8,237 nucleotides of DNA from an uncultured Eubacteriaceae bacterium (GTDB taxonomy: Bacteria > Bacillota > Clostridia > Eubacteriales > Eubacteriaceae), in the NCBI GenBank assembly GCA_947630385.1, contig CANRHG010000079.1, forward strand, positions 1 through 8,237. Reading direction: 5' to 3'. The notes under the pieces are model-generated. The model worked only from the letters and a program-made list of their open reading frames with translations. It had not been told where the DNA came from and did no database searches. A program made the position numbers and the translations under genes. Shown here piece by piece: positions 1 to 5,866 of the stretch. Each line of letters begins with the position of its first letter. The stretch's first letter is position 1.

Positions 1-1340
1 ATGCTGGCGTAGTCGTCCTGGCCCTCGACGGACTTGATCTTAAACCGTCTATAGCTCTTTTTGTCGGGCTTGGTCCCGCGAAAAACGACCATCCCTCCGA
101 CGTTGTTGGTCCCGGAGATGTTGCTGATATCAAAGGCCTCGATGTTTTCGGGCTCTACGTCAAGACCCAAGAGCTCTTTTAGGGCGTCGCTCTTAGAGCT
201 CTCGAGCTCGGCCCTGCGCATCTTGAGAGCTTCGTACTGCTCGAGCGAGTCTTTGGCGTTTTCTAGGGCCATCTTGACGAGTCTTGTTTTTTGGCCGCGT
301 TTTGGGAAAGTCAGCGTTACTTTCTTTCCGGCCTCATTGGACAGGAGCTCTCCGATTCCGGCGCGGGAGTCTTCGCCCAGCTCTGAGGCGAAGATCACTT
401 CCTTGGGGATAAAGGCCCCGCTGGTATAATACTGCTTTACAAACGCTTCTAAGATGTCTTCGCTGCTTTCTTCGAGTACGTCTTCGGCGTAAGAGTTGTC
501 CCGTCCGACGAGCTGTCCCCCACGGATGTTTAAGACCTGAATGCAGGCAAGGTCCCGGTCTTTATAGATGGCTACGATGTCCTGGTCGTGCCCGCCGAGC
601 TTTATGATTCGCTGTTTTTCTACGATGTGGTTGATCGAAGACAGCTGGTCGCGAAGGACCGCGGCCTTTTCAAAATCGAGCTCCCTCGAAGCCTCGATCA
701 TCTCGTCGGACAGTTTATCGATCAGGTCGTCGGCTTTTCCGTCTAAAATCTTAACGATCTGATCGATGCGTTTGTTGTACTCTTCCTGATCGAGCTCTCC
801 CGTACAGGGCGCGGGGCACTGCTCGAGGTGGTAGTTTAGACAGGGACGGCACACGCGGCGCCCGAACTCGCAGTCTTTATTGCACATGCGGACCTTGAAG
901 TTGCGGTTGATCGCGTCGATCGTCTTTTTTACCGCGTAGACGCTCGTGTACGGCCCGAAGTAGAGGTTGCCGTCTTTGTGTTTTTCACGGGTCATGACGA
1001 CCCTCGGATAGGCCTCCGTCTTCGTGATCATGATGTACGGATAAGTCTTTCCGTCTTTAAGACAGATGTTGTACTTAGGTCTATTCTTCTTGATCAGTGA
1101 ACACTCAAGGATCAGTGCCTCAAGCTCGTTTTCGACGACGATCGTCTCGAGATCTTCGATGTGGGAGACCAGTGCGTTGGTCTTTACGCTCAAGTTTTTG
1201 GAGTCCTGAAAATAACTCCTCACTCTATTACGTAGGTTGATGGCTTTTCCCACGTAGATGATCTCACCGTGCGCGTCTCTGTATATGTAAATCCCGGGTT
1301 TGGTCGGGACGTCTTTTAATCGGCTTCTATCAAAACCCAT
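1..1340 (-). CDS. uvrC: UvrABC excinuclease subunit C, 3' end cut by window edge
   Basis: UvrC makes both incisions around bulky DNA lesions in nucleotide excision repair after UvrA/UvrB loading. I translated 446 codons in one open frame from the ATG at 1338-1340 down to base 3, with no stop. The GIY-YIG nuclease domain is at residues 16-45 (GIY at 16-18, YVG at 29-31, then LRNRVRSYF). A Cys cluster spans residues 153-179. A UVR (UvrB-binding) helix pair is at about 203-238. The start of the RNase H-like endonuclease domain is seen at about 391 onward, with the expected catalytic Asp404 in AFDISNISG. The family is usually about 600 residues, so the rest of the nuclease domain and the helix-hairpin-helix tail lie outside the window. 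An AAGGA ribosome binding site sits about 9 nt before the ATG. It is divergent from the HAD-ldhA operon. C157 and C164 are extra cysteines beside the four usual ones. Confidence 0.97.
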   Translation of the reverse strand, partial: MGFDRSRLKDVPTKPGIYIYRDAHGEIIYVGKAINLRNRVRSYFQDSKNLSVKTNALVSHIEDLETIVVENELEALILECSLIKKNRPKYNICLKDGKTYPYIMITKTEAYPRVVMTREKHKDGNLYFGPYTSVYAVKKTIDAINRNFKVRMCNKDCEFGRRVCRPCLNYHLEQCPAPCTGELDQEEYNKRIDQIVKILDGKADDLIDKLSDEMIEASRELDFEKAAVLRDQLSSINHIVEKQRIIKLGGHDQDIVAIYKDRDLACIQVLNIRGGQLVGRDNSYAEDVLEESSEDILEAFVKQYYTSGAFIPKEVIFASELGEDSRAGIGELLSNEAGKKVTLTFPKRGQKTRLVKMALENAKDSLEQYEALKMRRAELESSKSDALKELLGLDVEPENIEAFDISNISGTNNVGGMVVFRGTKPDKKSYRRFKIKSVEGQDDYAS

Positions 1341-1371
1341 TGCCTTATCCTTCTTTTTATTACCTATAACA

Positions 1372-1377
1372 ATTATA
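1372..1377 (-). promoter_or_regulatory. Possible -10 box for uvrC
   Basis: A perfect TATAAT on the minus strand lies 31 nt before the uvrC start. No convincing -35 hexamer is found at 16-18 nt upstream, so this is a position-based guess. The rest of 1341-1441 holds nothing else I recognise. Confidence 0.35.
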
Positions 1378-1441
1378 TAACACCGGACAAATCCGTTTAT
1401 CTGGGCGCTACCAGGCGATGGAAAATAGTAAAATTTTGTTG

Positions 1442-1450
1442 TGATATAAT
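1442..1450 (+). promoter_or_regulatory. Extended -10 promoter of the HAD-ldhA-PAP2 operon
   Basis: TGATATAAT is a perfect -10 hexamer (1445-1450) with the TG extension, which can compensate for the lack of a recognisable -35. Transcription would begin near 1457, leaving a leader of about 93 nt to the preferred start codon at 1550. The leader contains a short GGCC-ACA-GGCC hairpin near 1458-1468. Confidence 0.55.
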
Positions 1451-1549
1451 CAAATTTGGCCACAGGCCGTTAAACTTAAATTTTACCCCAATATTAGCCC
1501 GATGCAAAATTCGAATGTTTTTTTGACCGTTTTTGCGGGCATATTTACT

Positions 1550-2215
1550 ATGACAAAAGATTATAAAATTATTCTTCTAGATTTAGACGGGACCCTACTC
1601 GACACCTCTCCCGGTATTTACAACGGTTACGACTACATGACCCCGAAAATGGGGCTTCCCAAGATGAGCGACGAGCTCAAGTCCCGCTTCGTCGGGCCAG
1701 CCCTCGCCGTGACCTACCCCAAATACTTAGGGCTTACCGGGGAGCGCATGAGTGAGGCTATCGAGATCTATAGGGAGTACAACAACAAACAAGGTTACAA
1801 AGAGTTTGAGTTCTACGACGGGATGGACGAACTCCTTAATTATTTAAAAGAAAACGGGTATATTACAGTTGTCGTAACGATGAAAGCCGATAAGGTCGCT
1901 AAACGGACCTTAGACGTGGCCGGTTATACCGAAAAACTTACCGATATCATAGGAAACATCGATTACGACCCCATGACCAAAGCCGAACTGATCAAACTTG
2001 CCTTAGACAAGTACGGACTAAAAAAAGAAGAGGCCCTGCTTATCGGCGACACCGGCGTGGACGCGAGCGGAGCCGAAGAAGCCCAGGTCGATTTTTATCC
2101 GGCGATGTACGGCTTTGGCTTTAAAGTAGAAGACGTTACGGAAGATTATCCATACGTAAAAAAACTTAACGACCCAAGAGAGTTAATAGAGATCTTGGAG
2201 AAGGAGAAACAATGA
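1550..2215 (+). CDS. HAD-superfamily hydrolase (phosphoglycolate phosphatase-like)
   Basis: This is a 221-residue HAD phosphatase of the subclass I cap type, cytosolic and Mg-dependent. Counted from the ATG at 1550, motif I is DLDGTLLDT with nucleophile Asp11 and acid/base Asp13. The helical cap spans about 20-90. Motif II is Thr110 (VVVTMKAD), motif III Lys144, and motif IV GDTGVD with Asp167 and Asp171, so all catalytic residues are present. The substrate cannot be read from sequence; small phosphorylated metabolites such as phosphoglycolate are typical of the family. An in-frame ATG at 1502 would add 16 hydrophobic residues. I prefer 1550 because motif I normally starts within about 10 residues of the N-terminus. 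Neither ATG has a good Shine-Dalgarno sequence. Its stop overlaps the ldhA start (ATGA), so the two are probably translationally coupled. Confidence 0.88.
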   Translation: MTKDYKIILLDLDGTLLDTSPGIYNGYDYMTPKMGLPKMSDELKSRFVGPALAVTYPKYLGLTGERMSEAIEIYREYNNKQGYKEFEFYDGMDELLNYLKENGYITVVVTMKADKVAKRTLDVAGYTEKLTDIIGNIDYDPMTKAELIKLALDKYGLKKEEALLIGDTGVDASGAEEAQVDFYPAMYGFGFKVEDVTEDYPYVKKLNDPRELIEILEKEKQ

Positions 2216-3204
2216 AAATCGCTTTTTACGATACCCGGCCCTACGACATGTTATGGTTTGATCCGCTCTTAAAAGAAGCCGACATCGAACCACAGTACAT
2301 CCAAAACCGGCTCGACAAAAACACCGTCGGGTACGCCCACGAAGCCGACGCGATCTGTATTTTTGTCAACGACCACTGCGACAAAGAAGTCATCGAGCGC
2401 CTGGATGAAATGAACATCAAGCTCGTACTCCTACGCTGTGCGGGCTACAACAACGTCGATTTAAAGTGTTGTGAAAAACACGGGATCAAGGTCTACCGCG
2501 TTCCGGCCTACTCTCCGGCAGCGGTCGCCGAATACGCCGTAGCGATGCTTTTATCGCTTAACCGTAAAGTCTACAAAGCCTACGGCCGTACCCGTAATTT
2601 TAACTTCAACATCGACGGGCTCATCGGTTTTGACATGCGCGGAAAGACCGCCGGGATCATCGGGACCGGAAAGATCGGACAGATGGCCATTGAAATCTTA
2701 AAGGGCTTTGGTATGGAAGTCATCGCCTATGACCTGTACCCGAACAAAGACCTCGACGTCGAATACGTCGACCTGCCACAGATGTACGCCAGAGCCGACG
2801 TCATCTCCCTTCACTGCCCGCTCACGCCAGAAACCAAGTACATCATCGACCGCGGCGCGATCAAACGCATGAAAAAGAACGTGATCCTAATCAACACTTC
2901 TAGGGGCGAACTCATCGAAACGCGGGCCCTGATCGACGGGATCAACGATGGGATCATCGGCGGCGTAGGCCTAGACGTTTACGAAGACGAAGAAGATTAT
3001 TTCTACGAAGACTGGAGCGATAAGATCATGAAAGACCGTGATCTGGCCCGTCTGATCACCTTCCCGAACGTCATCGTCACTTCCCACCAGGCCTTCCTTA
3101 CTTCCGAAGCGCTCCATCAAATCGCACAGACCACGATCGATAACGTTCACAGCTACCTAAACGACGAAGAAACCCCGAACCGAGTGATCGCTCCGGAATA
3201 TTAA
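2212..3204 (+). CDS. ldhA: D-lactate dehydrogenase (NAD-dependent, fermentative)
   Basis: The enzyme reduces pyruvate to D-lactate with NADH, regenerating NAD during fermentation in the cytosol. At 330 residues it matches the usual length and aligns from memory with E. coli LdhA over its whole length, for example CIFVND, LRCAGYNNVDL, RVPAYSPAAVAE and SLHCPLTPE. The Rossmann motif GTGKIG is at 151-156, with Asp174 at the end of the second strand indicating NAD rather than NADP. The catalytic triad of the D-2-hydroxyacid dehydrogenase family is Arg231 (NTSRGE), Glu260 (DVYEDE) and His292 (SHQAFLT). An AAGGAG site precedes the ATG, inside the end of the HAD gene, giving a 4-nt overlap. It is the central gene of a three-gene operon. 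A related 2-hydroxyacid dehydrogenase specificity is possible but less likely given the close match. Confidence 0.95.
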   Translation: MKIAFYDTRPYDMLWFDPLLKEADIEPQYIQNRLDKNTVGYAHEADAICIFVNDHCDKEVIERLDEMNIKLVLLRCAGYNNVDLKCCEKHGIKVYRVPAYSPAAVAEYAVAMLLSLNRKVYKAYGRTRNFNFNIDGLIGFDMRGKTAGIIGTGKIGQMAIEILKGFGMEVIAYDLYPNKDLDVEYVDLPQMYARADVISLHCPLTPETKYIIDRGAIKRMKKNVILINTSRGELIETRALIDGINDGIIGGVGLDVYEDEEDYFYEDWSDKIMKDRDLARLITFPNVIVTSHQAFLTSEALHQIAQTTIDNVHSYLNDEETPNRVIAPEY

Positions 3205-3684
3205 TTGCTAAAAAAACTGGTAAAACTCGGTAAATCGGTCGGCGAGCTGATCCAAAAAAAAGACGAAGTCCTGTTAAAGAAAATTCAAAAACGCGTGAGA
3301 CACCCGCTTTTGGATCCTATCATGCAAGTCGCTTCCAAAGTCGGGAGTGTGGGTCTCGTGTGGATCCCGCCGGCTTTTATTCTGTTATGTAAACACGAAA
3401 GGCTTATTTTTCTTATAAAACACGTCGGTGGCTACAGTCTTAACTTTTTGATAAAAAATCTCATCCGAAGACACCGACCGGGAACGACGGGCTTTGGTTA
3501 CTCATTTCCGTCCGGACACTCGATGGCCGTATCCTTTGGGATTCTAACTTACGGGAAAAACGCTCTTTACTGGAGTATCCCACTGGGGACCGCTATACTG
3601 CTTTCCCGGGTCTATCTAAACAAGCACTACCCGAGCGATGTTTTGGCGGGATTTACCGAAGGCTTATTATTATTTTTGATTTAA
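3205..3684 (+). CDS. PAP2-family membrane phosphatase
   Basis: This is a 159-residue PAP2 (type 2 phosphatidic acid phosphatase) protein. The family removes phosphate from lipid phosphates such as phosphatidic acid, phosphatidylglycerophosphate or undecaprenyl pyrophosphate, with the active site facing outward. All three signature motifs are present: K-x6-RP (Lys84 to Pro92), PSGH (102-105, His105) and SR-x5-H-x3-D (Ser134, Arg135, His141, Asp145). Hydrophobic segments lie near 45-62, 65-83, 108-116, 122-134 and 149-159, and the N-terminus is Lys-rich. It is short for the family, whose members usually have 180-220 residues, but no motif is lost. The start is TTG, immediately after the ldhA TAA with no spacer; only a weak CGGA precedes it, so it likely depends on coupling to ldhA. 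No in-frame ATG exists before residue 40. The exact lipid substrate is unknown. Confidence 0.9.
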   Translation: MLKKLVKLGKSVGELIQKKDEVLLKKIQKRVRHPLLDPIMQVASKVGSVGLVWIPPAFILLCKHERLIFLIKHVGGYSLNFLIKNLIRRHRPGTTGFGYSFPSGHSMAVSFGILTYGKNALYWSIPLGTAILLSRVYLNKHYPSDVLAGFTEGLLLFLI

Positions 3685-3685
3685 A

Positions 3686-3722
3686 AAAAGAGCTTGAAAG
3701 TATTACGCTTTCAAGCTCTTTT
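3686..3722. terminator. Bidirectional rho-independent terminator
   Basis: A perfect 15-bp inverted repeat (3686-3700 and 3708-3722) encloses a 7-nt loop. The A-rich and T-rich outer ends give a U-tract in either direction. It sits between the convergent PAP2 gene (stop at 3684) and the small secreted-protein gene (stop at 3726-3728), and is placed to end both transcripts. Confidence 0.92.
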
Positions 3723-3725
3723 GTT

Positions 3726-4058
3726 TTATCTTCCGCAGTGACCGTGACCGCCACCACCGCAGTGGCCGCCACCATGACCATAACCGTTATCCATGCAATA
3801 TCCGTAGTTCTGCCCGGTTTCCGGAGCCGAAGAGCCTCCACCAGCAGGAACCTGAGGATCCGCCGGAGCCTGAGGTGTAGGTTGTGCTTGCGTATTTGCG
3901 GCTACGTGTTCTTCATGATGGTATCCAGTAGTCGTACCCGACTGCGTACTTGTGGTAGTATTTCTTAAACCGAATGATCCATAATGGGCCAAAACGGTCG
4001 AGGCAACCAGGAGACACAGAACCAAGATCGAAACGACCATAATCAATACTTTTTTCAC
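3726..4058 (-). CDS. Small secreted Pro- and Gly/His/Cys-rich protein, unknown function
   Basis: I do not recognise a family for this 110-residue protein. Residues 1-24 form a classical signal peptide: MKK, a hydrophobic core, then STVLA with a likely signal peptidase I cut before His25. There is no lipobox. The mature part has a Thr/Ser-rich stretch (33-44), a HHEEH cluster (47-51), a Pro/Ala/Gln linker (about 57-72), and a tail from about 84 to 110 made mostly of Gly, His, Tyr and Cys. The tail has Cys88, Cys100 and Cys108 and His95, 99, 105 and 107. The spacing suggests metal (Cu, Zn or Ni) binding or disulfide links, which is inference only. The start is GTG, supported by an AGGAG site 7 nt upstream, and a good promoter precedes it. 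An overlapping plus-strand frame was judged a shadow because it lacks comparable signals. Confidence 0.8.
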   Translation of the reverse strand: MKKVLIMVVSILVLCLLVASTVLAHYGSFGLRNTTTSTQSGTTTGYHHEEHVAANTQAQPTPQAPADPQVPAGGGSSAPETGQNYGYCMDNGYGHGGGHCGGGGHGHCGR

Positions 4059-4130
4059 CGATTTCTCCTTGAAAATAAATTAATTTTTCCGTTATCTTTT
4101 TTTAAGCCAGTAATTCCAGTTATTGTAGCT

Positions 4131-4159
4131 ATCATATCCAAATGAGCGTCAGTTCGCAA
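4131..4159 (-). promoter_or_regulatory. Sigma-70-type promoter of the small secreted-protein gene
   Basis: On the minus strand TTGCGA (4154-4159) is separated by exactly 17 nt from TATGAT (4131-4136). Transcription would start near 4124, giving a 5' leader of about 65 nt before the GTG start. The promoter lies just past the antiporter stop codon, so the gene can be expressed on its own, although no clear terminator separates it from the antiporter. Confidence 0.6.
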
Positions 4160-4192
4160 GTAACTTTCGGTTTAATTCTTCAGGTCCCTAAT

Positions 4193-5482
4193 CTAACGCT
4201 TTATCCCCGAGAGCATGTTCTTTCTCCGGTTTTTGACCTCTTCGGACTTTTCCTTAATATCGCCCGTTCTAATGAGCGCGCCCTTCGTTAAGACCGGTCC
4301 GATGAGTTCGTAGATAAGTACGGCAAACAAGACGATATTTCTTATGATCTGTGCGTCGTACCCGCCTAAGGCTTCGGCTGTAACGCACATTCCTAGAGCG
4401 ACCCCGGCCTGTGGGAACAGGGCGATCCCCAGGTTTTGGGTCACCTTCTTACTTTGTTTCATCATCTTACAGCCAAAGTACGCCCCAACGTACTTTCCGA
4501 GCGCTCTCACGACGACGTAGACGATACCGATGAAAATGACCGAAACCTGCGTAAAGACCGAAAGCTCAAGACCAGCCCCGCTTAAGACAAAAAACAGGCA
4601 AAACAGCGGTGCCGTCCACCGGTCGGCCCGCTCCATTAGATCGAACGAGAGCGGGGAGAAATTACAAAAACTGGTCCCTAGCATCATGCACACTAGGAGC
4701 GAGCTAAACGAGACCGTAACGGGTCCGAGCGGAAACTCAAAAGAAGCGAGGGCTACCGTCAGCAGGACAAAACTGATGACCAGCGAAAGCCGGTTTGAAT
4801 TGGACAAAAAAAGCGTCTCAAGGTAGGTCAAAAGCGCACCCATGGCCGTTCCAAGAAGCAGGGAGAAAACGATTTCAAGCAGTGGATTTACAAAGACCGA
4901 GATCACATCAAAGGCGCCGCTGCTGATGGCCCTGGCTACGCCAAAACTTAAAGCAAAAACGATCAGTCCTACCGCGTCGTCGAGTGCGACGATCGGAAGT
5001 AAGAGCTTGGTCAGCTCCCCCTTTGCCTTGTACTGGCGCACGACCATCAGTGTCGCCGCCGGAGCCGTTGCCGTAGCGATGGCTCCAAGGGTTATAGCCG
5101 AAGCGACCGAAAGCTTGTCGGGCATGATCAGATGAATAATGAGGAGAGCAACATCGGTGAGCGCTACCGCAACCAAGGCCTGTAAGATCCCGATGATCGT
5201 AGCCGCTTTGCCTGTTTTTTTAAGTTCGCTCAGGCGAAACTCGCTACCGATTGCAAAAGCGATAAAGCCCAGTGCCGCGTTGGAGACGGGATCGAGCGAG
5301 GTGAGTTGGTCCTGGCTGTTAAAGCCGAGTCCCGGTACGCCCAGTGCTCCCAAAAGGTACGGCCCGATCAGGACCCCGGCGATTAGATAAGCCGTAACGT
5401 CCGGCAAACGTAGAGGTTTGATGATTCTTGTCATCATCAGTCCCGCCGCTATGGCAAAGGCAATGCTACATAAATTTGTCAT
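4193..5482 (-). CDS. CPA2-family cation/proton antiporter, no TrkA-N domain
   Basis: This 429-residue integral membrane protein exchanges protons for Na+ or K+, serving pH and ion homeostasis. Roughly 12-13 hydrophobic segments run from residue 5 to about 400, followed by a charged tail (405-429). Family marks include the N-terminal RLPDVTAYLIAGVLIGP, the unwound-helix region TATAPAATL (137-145), the ion-binding pair Asp168-Asp169 in ALDDAVGLIVFAL, and Lys330 in ALGKYVGAYFG, where NapA-type antiporters carry their key Lys. The double Asp favours electrogenic Na+/H+ exchange over Kef-type K+ efflux, where Gln-Asp is usual; this is family inference. No C-terminal TrkA-N nucleotide-binding domain is present, so it is not a full-length KefB/C. 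A strong GAGGAGGG site precedes the ATG at 5480-5482. No terminator is evident after the stop. Confidence 0.92.
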   Translation of the reverse strand: MTNLCSIAFAIAAGLMMTRIIKPLRLPDVTAYLIAGVLIGPYLLGALGVPGLGFNSQDQLTSLDPVSNAALGFIAFAIGSEFRLSELKKTGKAATIIGILQALVAVALTDVALLIIHLIMPDKLSVASAITLGAIATATAPAATLMVVRQYKAKGELTKLLLPIVALDDAVGLIVFALSFGVARAISSGAFDVISVFVNPLLEIVFSLLLGTAMGALLTYLETLFLSNSNRLSLVISFVLLTVALASFEFPLGPVTVSFSSLLVCMMLGTSFCNFSPLSFDLMERADRWTAPLFCLFFVLSGAGLELSVFTQVSVIFIGIVYVVVRALGKYVGAYFGCKMMKQSKKVTQNLGIALFPQAGVALGMCVTAEALGGYDAQIIRNIVLFAVLIYELIGPVLTKGALIRTGDIKEKSEEVKNRRKNMLSGIKR

Positions 5483-5528
5483 GTTCCCTCCTCAGTTAAA
5501 TTACGTTTTATTTTCCGTACATTAGTTT

Positions 5529-5606
5529 AAACTTTTTTTCGGGCCGCTTCTAGAGATAAAAACCCGCGAACAGTCCCAGAGAGAGCGGGCTTAATCAAAA
5601 AAGTTT
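5529..5606 (-). other. Antiporter leader with nested inverted repeats (possible attenuator)
   Basis: On the minus strand, outer arms of 10 bp (5597-5606 and 5529-5538, AAACTTTTTT with AAAAAAGTTT) enclose an inner GC-rich stem. That stem pairs AGCCCGC (5585-5591) with GCGGGTT (5561-5567) around a 17-nt loop and is followed by a run of Ts, like an intrinsic terminator. Further downstream GGCCCG (near 5539-5544) could pair with the same CGGG arm as an alternative. This is all ahead of the antiporter start. I cannot match it to a named RNA class, and a regulatory role is inference. Confidence 0.4.
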
Positions 5607-5623
5607 CGAAATCCATTTGACAA
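5594..5623 (-). promoter_or_regulatory. Tentative promoter for the antiporter
   Basis: TTGTCA (5618-5623) is 18 nt from TTTGAT (5594-5599), a 5/6 and a 4/6 match to the sigma-70 consensus. The -35 overlaps, on the opposite strand, the -35 of the upstream tRNA promoter. Transcription would begin almost at the inner leader hairpin. No better candidate was found ahead of the antiporter. Confidence 0.3.
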
Positions 5624-5645
5624 AAGCCTAAAAAAGAGGCATAAT
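5617..5645 (+). promoter_or_regulatory. Upstream promoter P1 of the tRNA-Thr gene
   Basis: TTGACA (5617-5622), a perfect -35, is followed after exactly 17 nt by CATAAT (5640-5645), a 5/6 -10. Predicted start is near 5652, about 80 nt before the tRNA. A palindrome GCGTTT-T-AAACGC at 5654-5666 lies at the start site and could be an operator. No terminator lies between P1 and the tRNA. Confidence 0.6.
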
Positions 5646-5693
5646 TTTATGGTGCGTTTTAAACGCAGGTCCGAAAAAATTTTAAAAAAAGAC

Positions 5694-5722
5694 TTGCAAA
5701 AGTTTAAAAATTAAAGTATAAT
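5694..5722 (+). promoter_or_regulatory. Proximal promoter P2 of the tRNA-Thr gene
   Basis: TTGCAA (5694-5699), 17 nt, then a perfect TATAAT (5717-5722). The start would be near 5729, only about 5 nt before the mature tRNA 5' end, which is typical of tRNA promoters with a very short leader. Confidence 0.75.
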
Positions 5723-5733
5723 AATAATCTCGA

Positions 5734-5809
5734 GCTGGTGTGGCACAGCTGGTAGCGCAGCTGATTCGTAATCAGCAGGTCAGCGGTTCGAGTCCGCTCA
5801 CCAGCTCCA
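5734..5809 (+). tRNA. tRNA-Thr, anticodon CGU
   Basis: The 76-nt gene folds as a full cloverleaf. The acceptor stem pairs GCTGGTG with CACCAGC, with U73 and an encoded CCA end (5807-5809). The D-arm has GCAC-AGCTGGTA-GCGC with one A-C mismatch. The anticodon stem pairs GCTGA with TCAGC around TTCGTAA, so positions 34-36 are CGT, which reads ACG (Thr). The T-arm is AGCGG-TTCGAGT-CCGCT. It stands alone, with its own promoters and terminator. CGU reads only ACG, so another Thr tRNA for the remaining ACN codons must lie elsewhere in the genome. Confidence 0.97.
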
Positions 5810-5825
5810 TTATTTCGAAAAAAAC

Positions 5826-5856
5826 AAGGCGTTTCGGAGATTTTCCGAAACGCCTT
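5826..5856. terminator. Bidirectional rho-independent terminator between tRNA-Thr and the peroxidase gene
   Basis: A perfect 13-bp GC-containing stem (5826-5838 with 5844-5856) has a 5-nt loop and T-rich flanks on both strands. It follows tRNA-Thr by 16 nt on the plus strand and the convergent peroxidase stop (5867) by about 10 nt on the minus strand. Confidence 0.92.
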
Positions 5857-5866
5857 TTTGTTTTCT

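Noticed and set aside
61..429. Plus-strand open frame of 122 codons
   Set aside because: It is antisense to uvrC, which is continuous with clear domains; no ribosome binding site or family signature.
1523..1551. TTGACC-17-TACTAT promoter-like sequence at the HAD start
   Set aside because: It would start transcription inside the HAD codons, and the -10 is only a 4/6 match; the extended -10 at 1442-1450 is better placed.
3738..3968. Plus-strand frame opposite the small secreted protein
   Set aside because: No ribosome binding site, Arg/Ser/Thr-rich composition and no promoter, whereas the minus-strand gene has a signal peptide, ribosome binding site, promoter and terminator.
4530..5390. Three plus-strand frames opposite the antiporter
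   Set aside because: They are Ser/Arg-rich shadows of the antiporter reading frame with no motifs.
5561..5591. GC hairpin considered as a terminator for an upstream minus-strand transcript
   Set aside because: The peroxidase transcript already ends at the 5826-5856 terminator, and the only gene between is on the plus strand, so it is better read as part of the antiporter leader.
5649..5714. A 21-codon Lys/Arg-rich frame (MVRFKRRSEK...) between P1 and tRNA-Thr
   Set aside because: Its ATG lies at or before the predicted P1 start site, the only upstream purine run (AGAGG) overlaps the promoter, and the composition follows from the A-rich DNA. Not supported as a gene.
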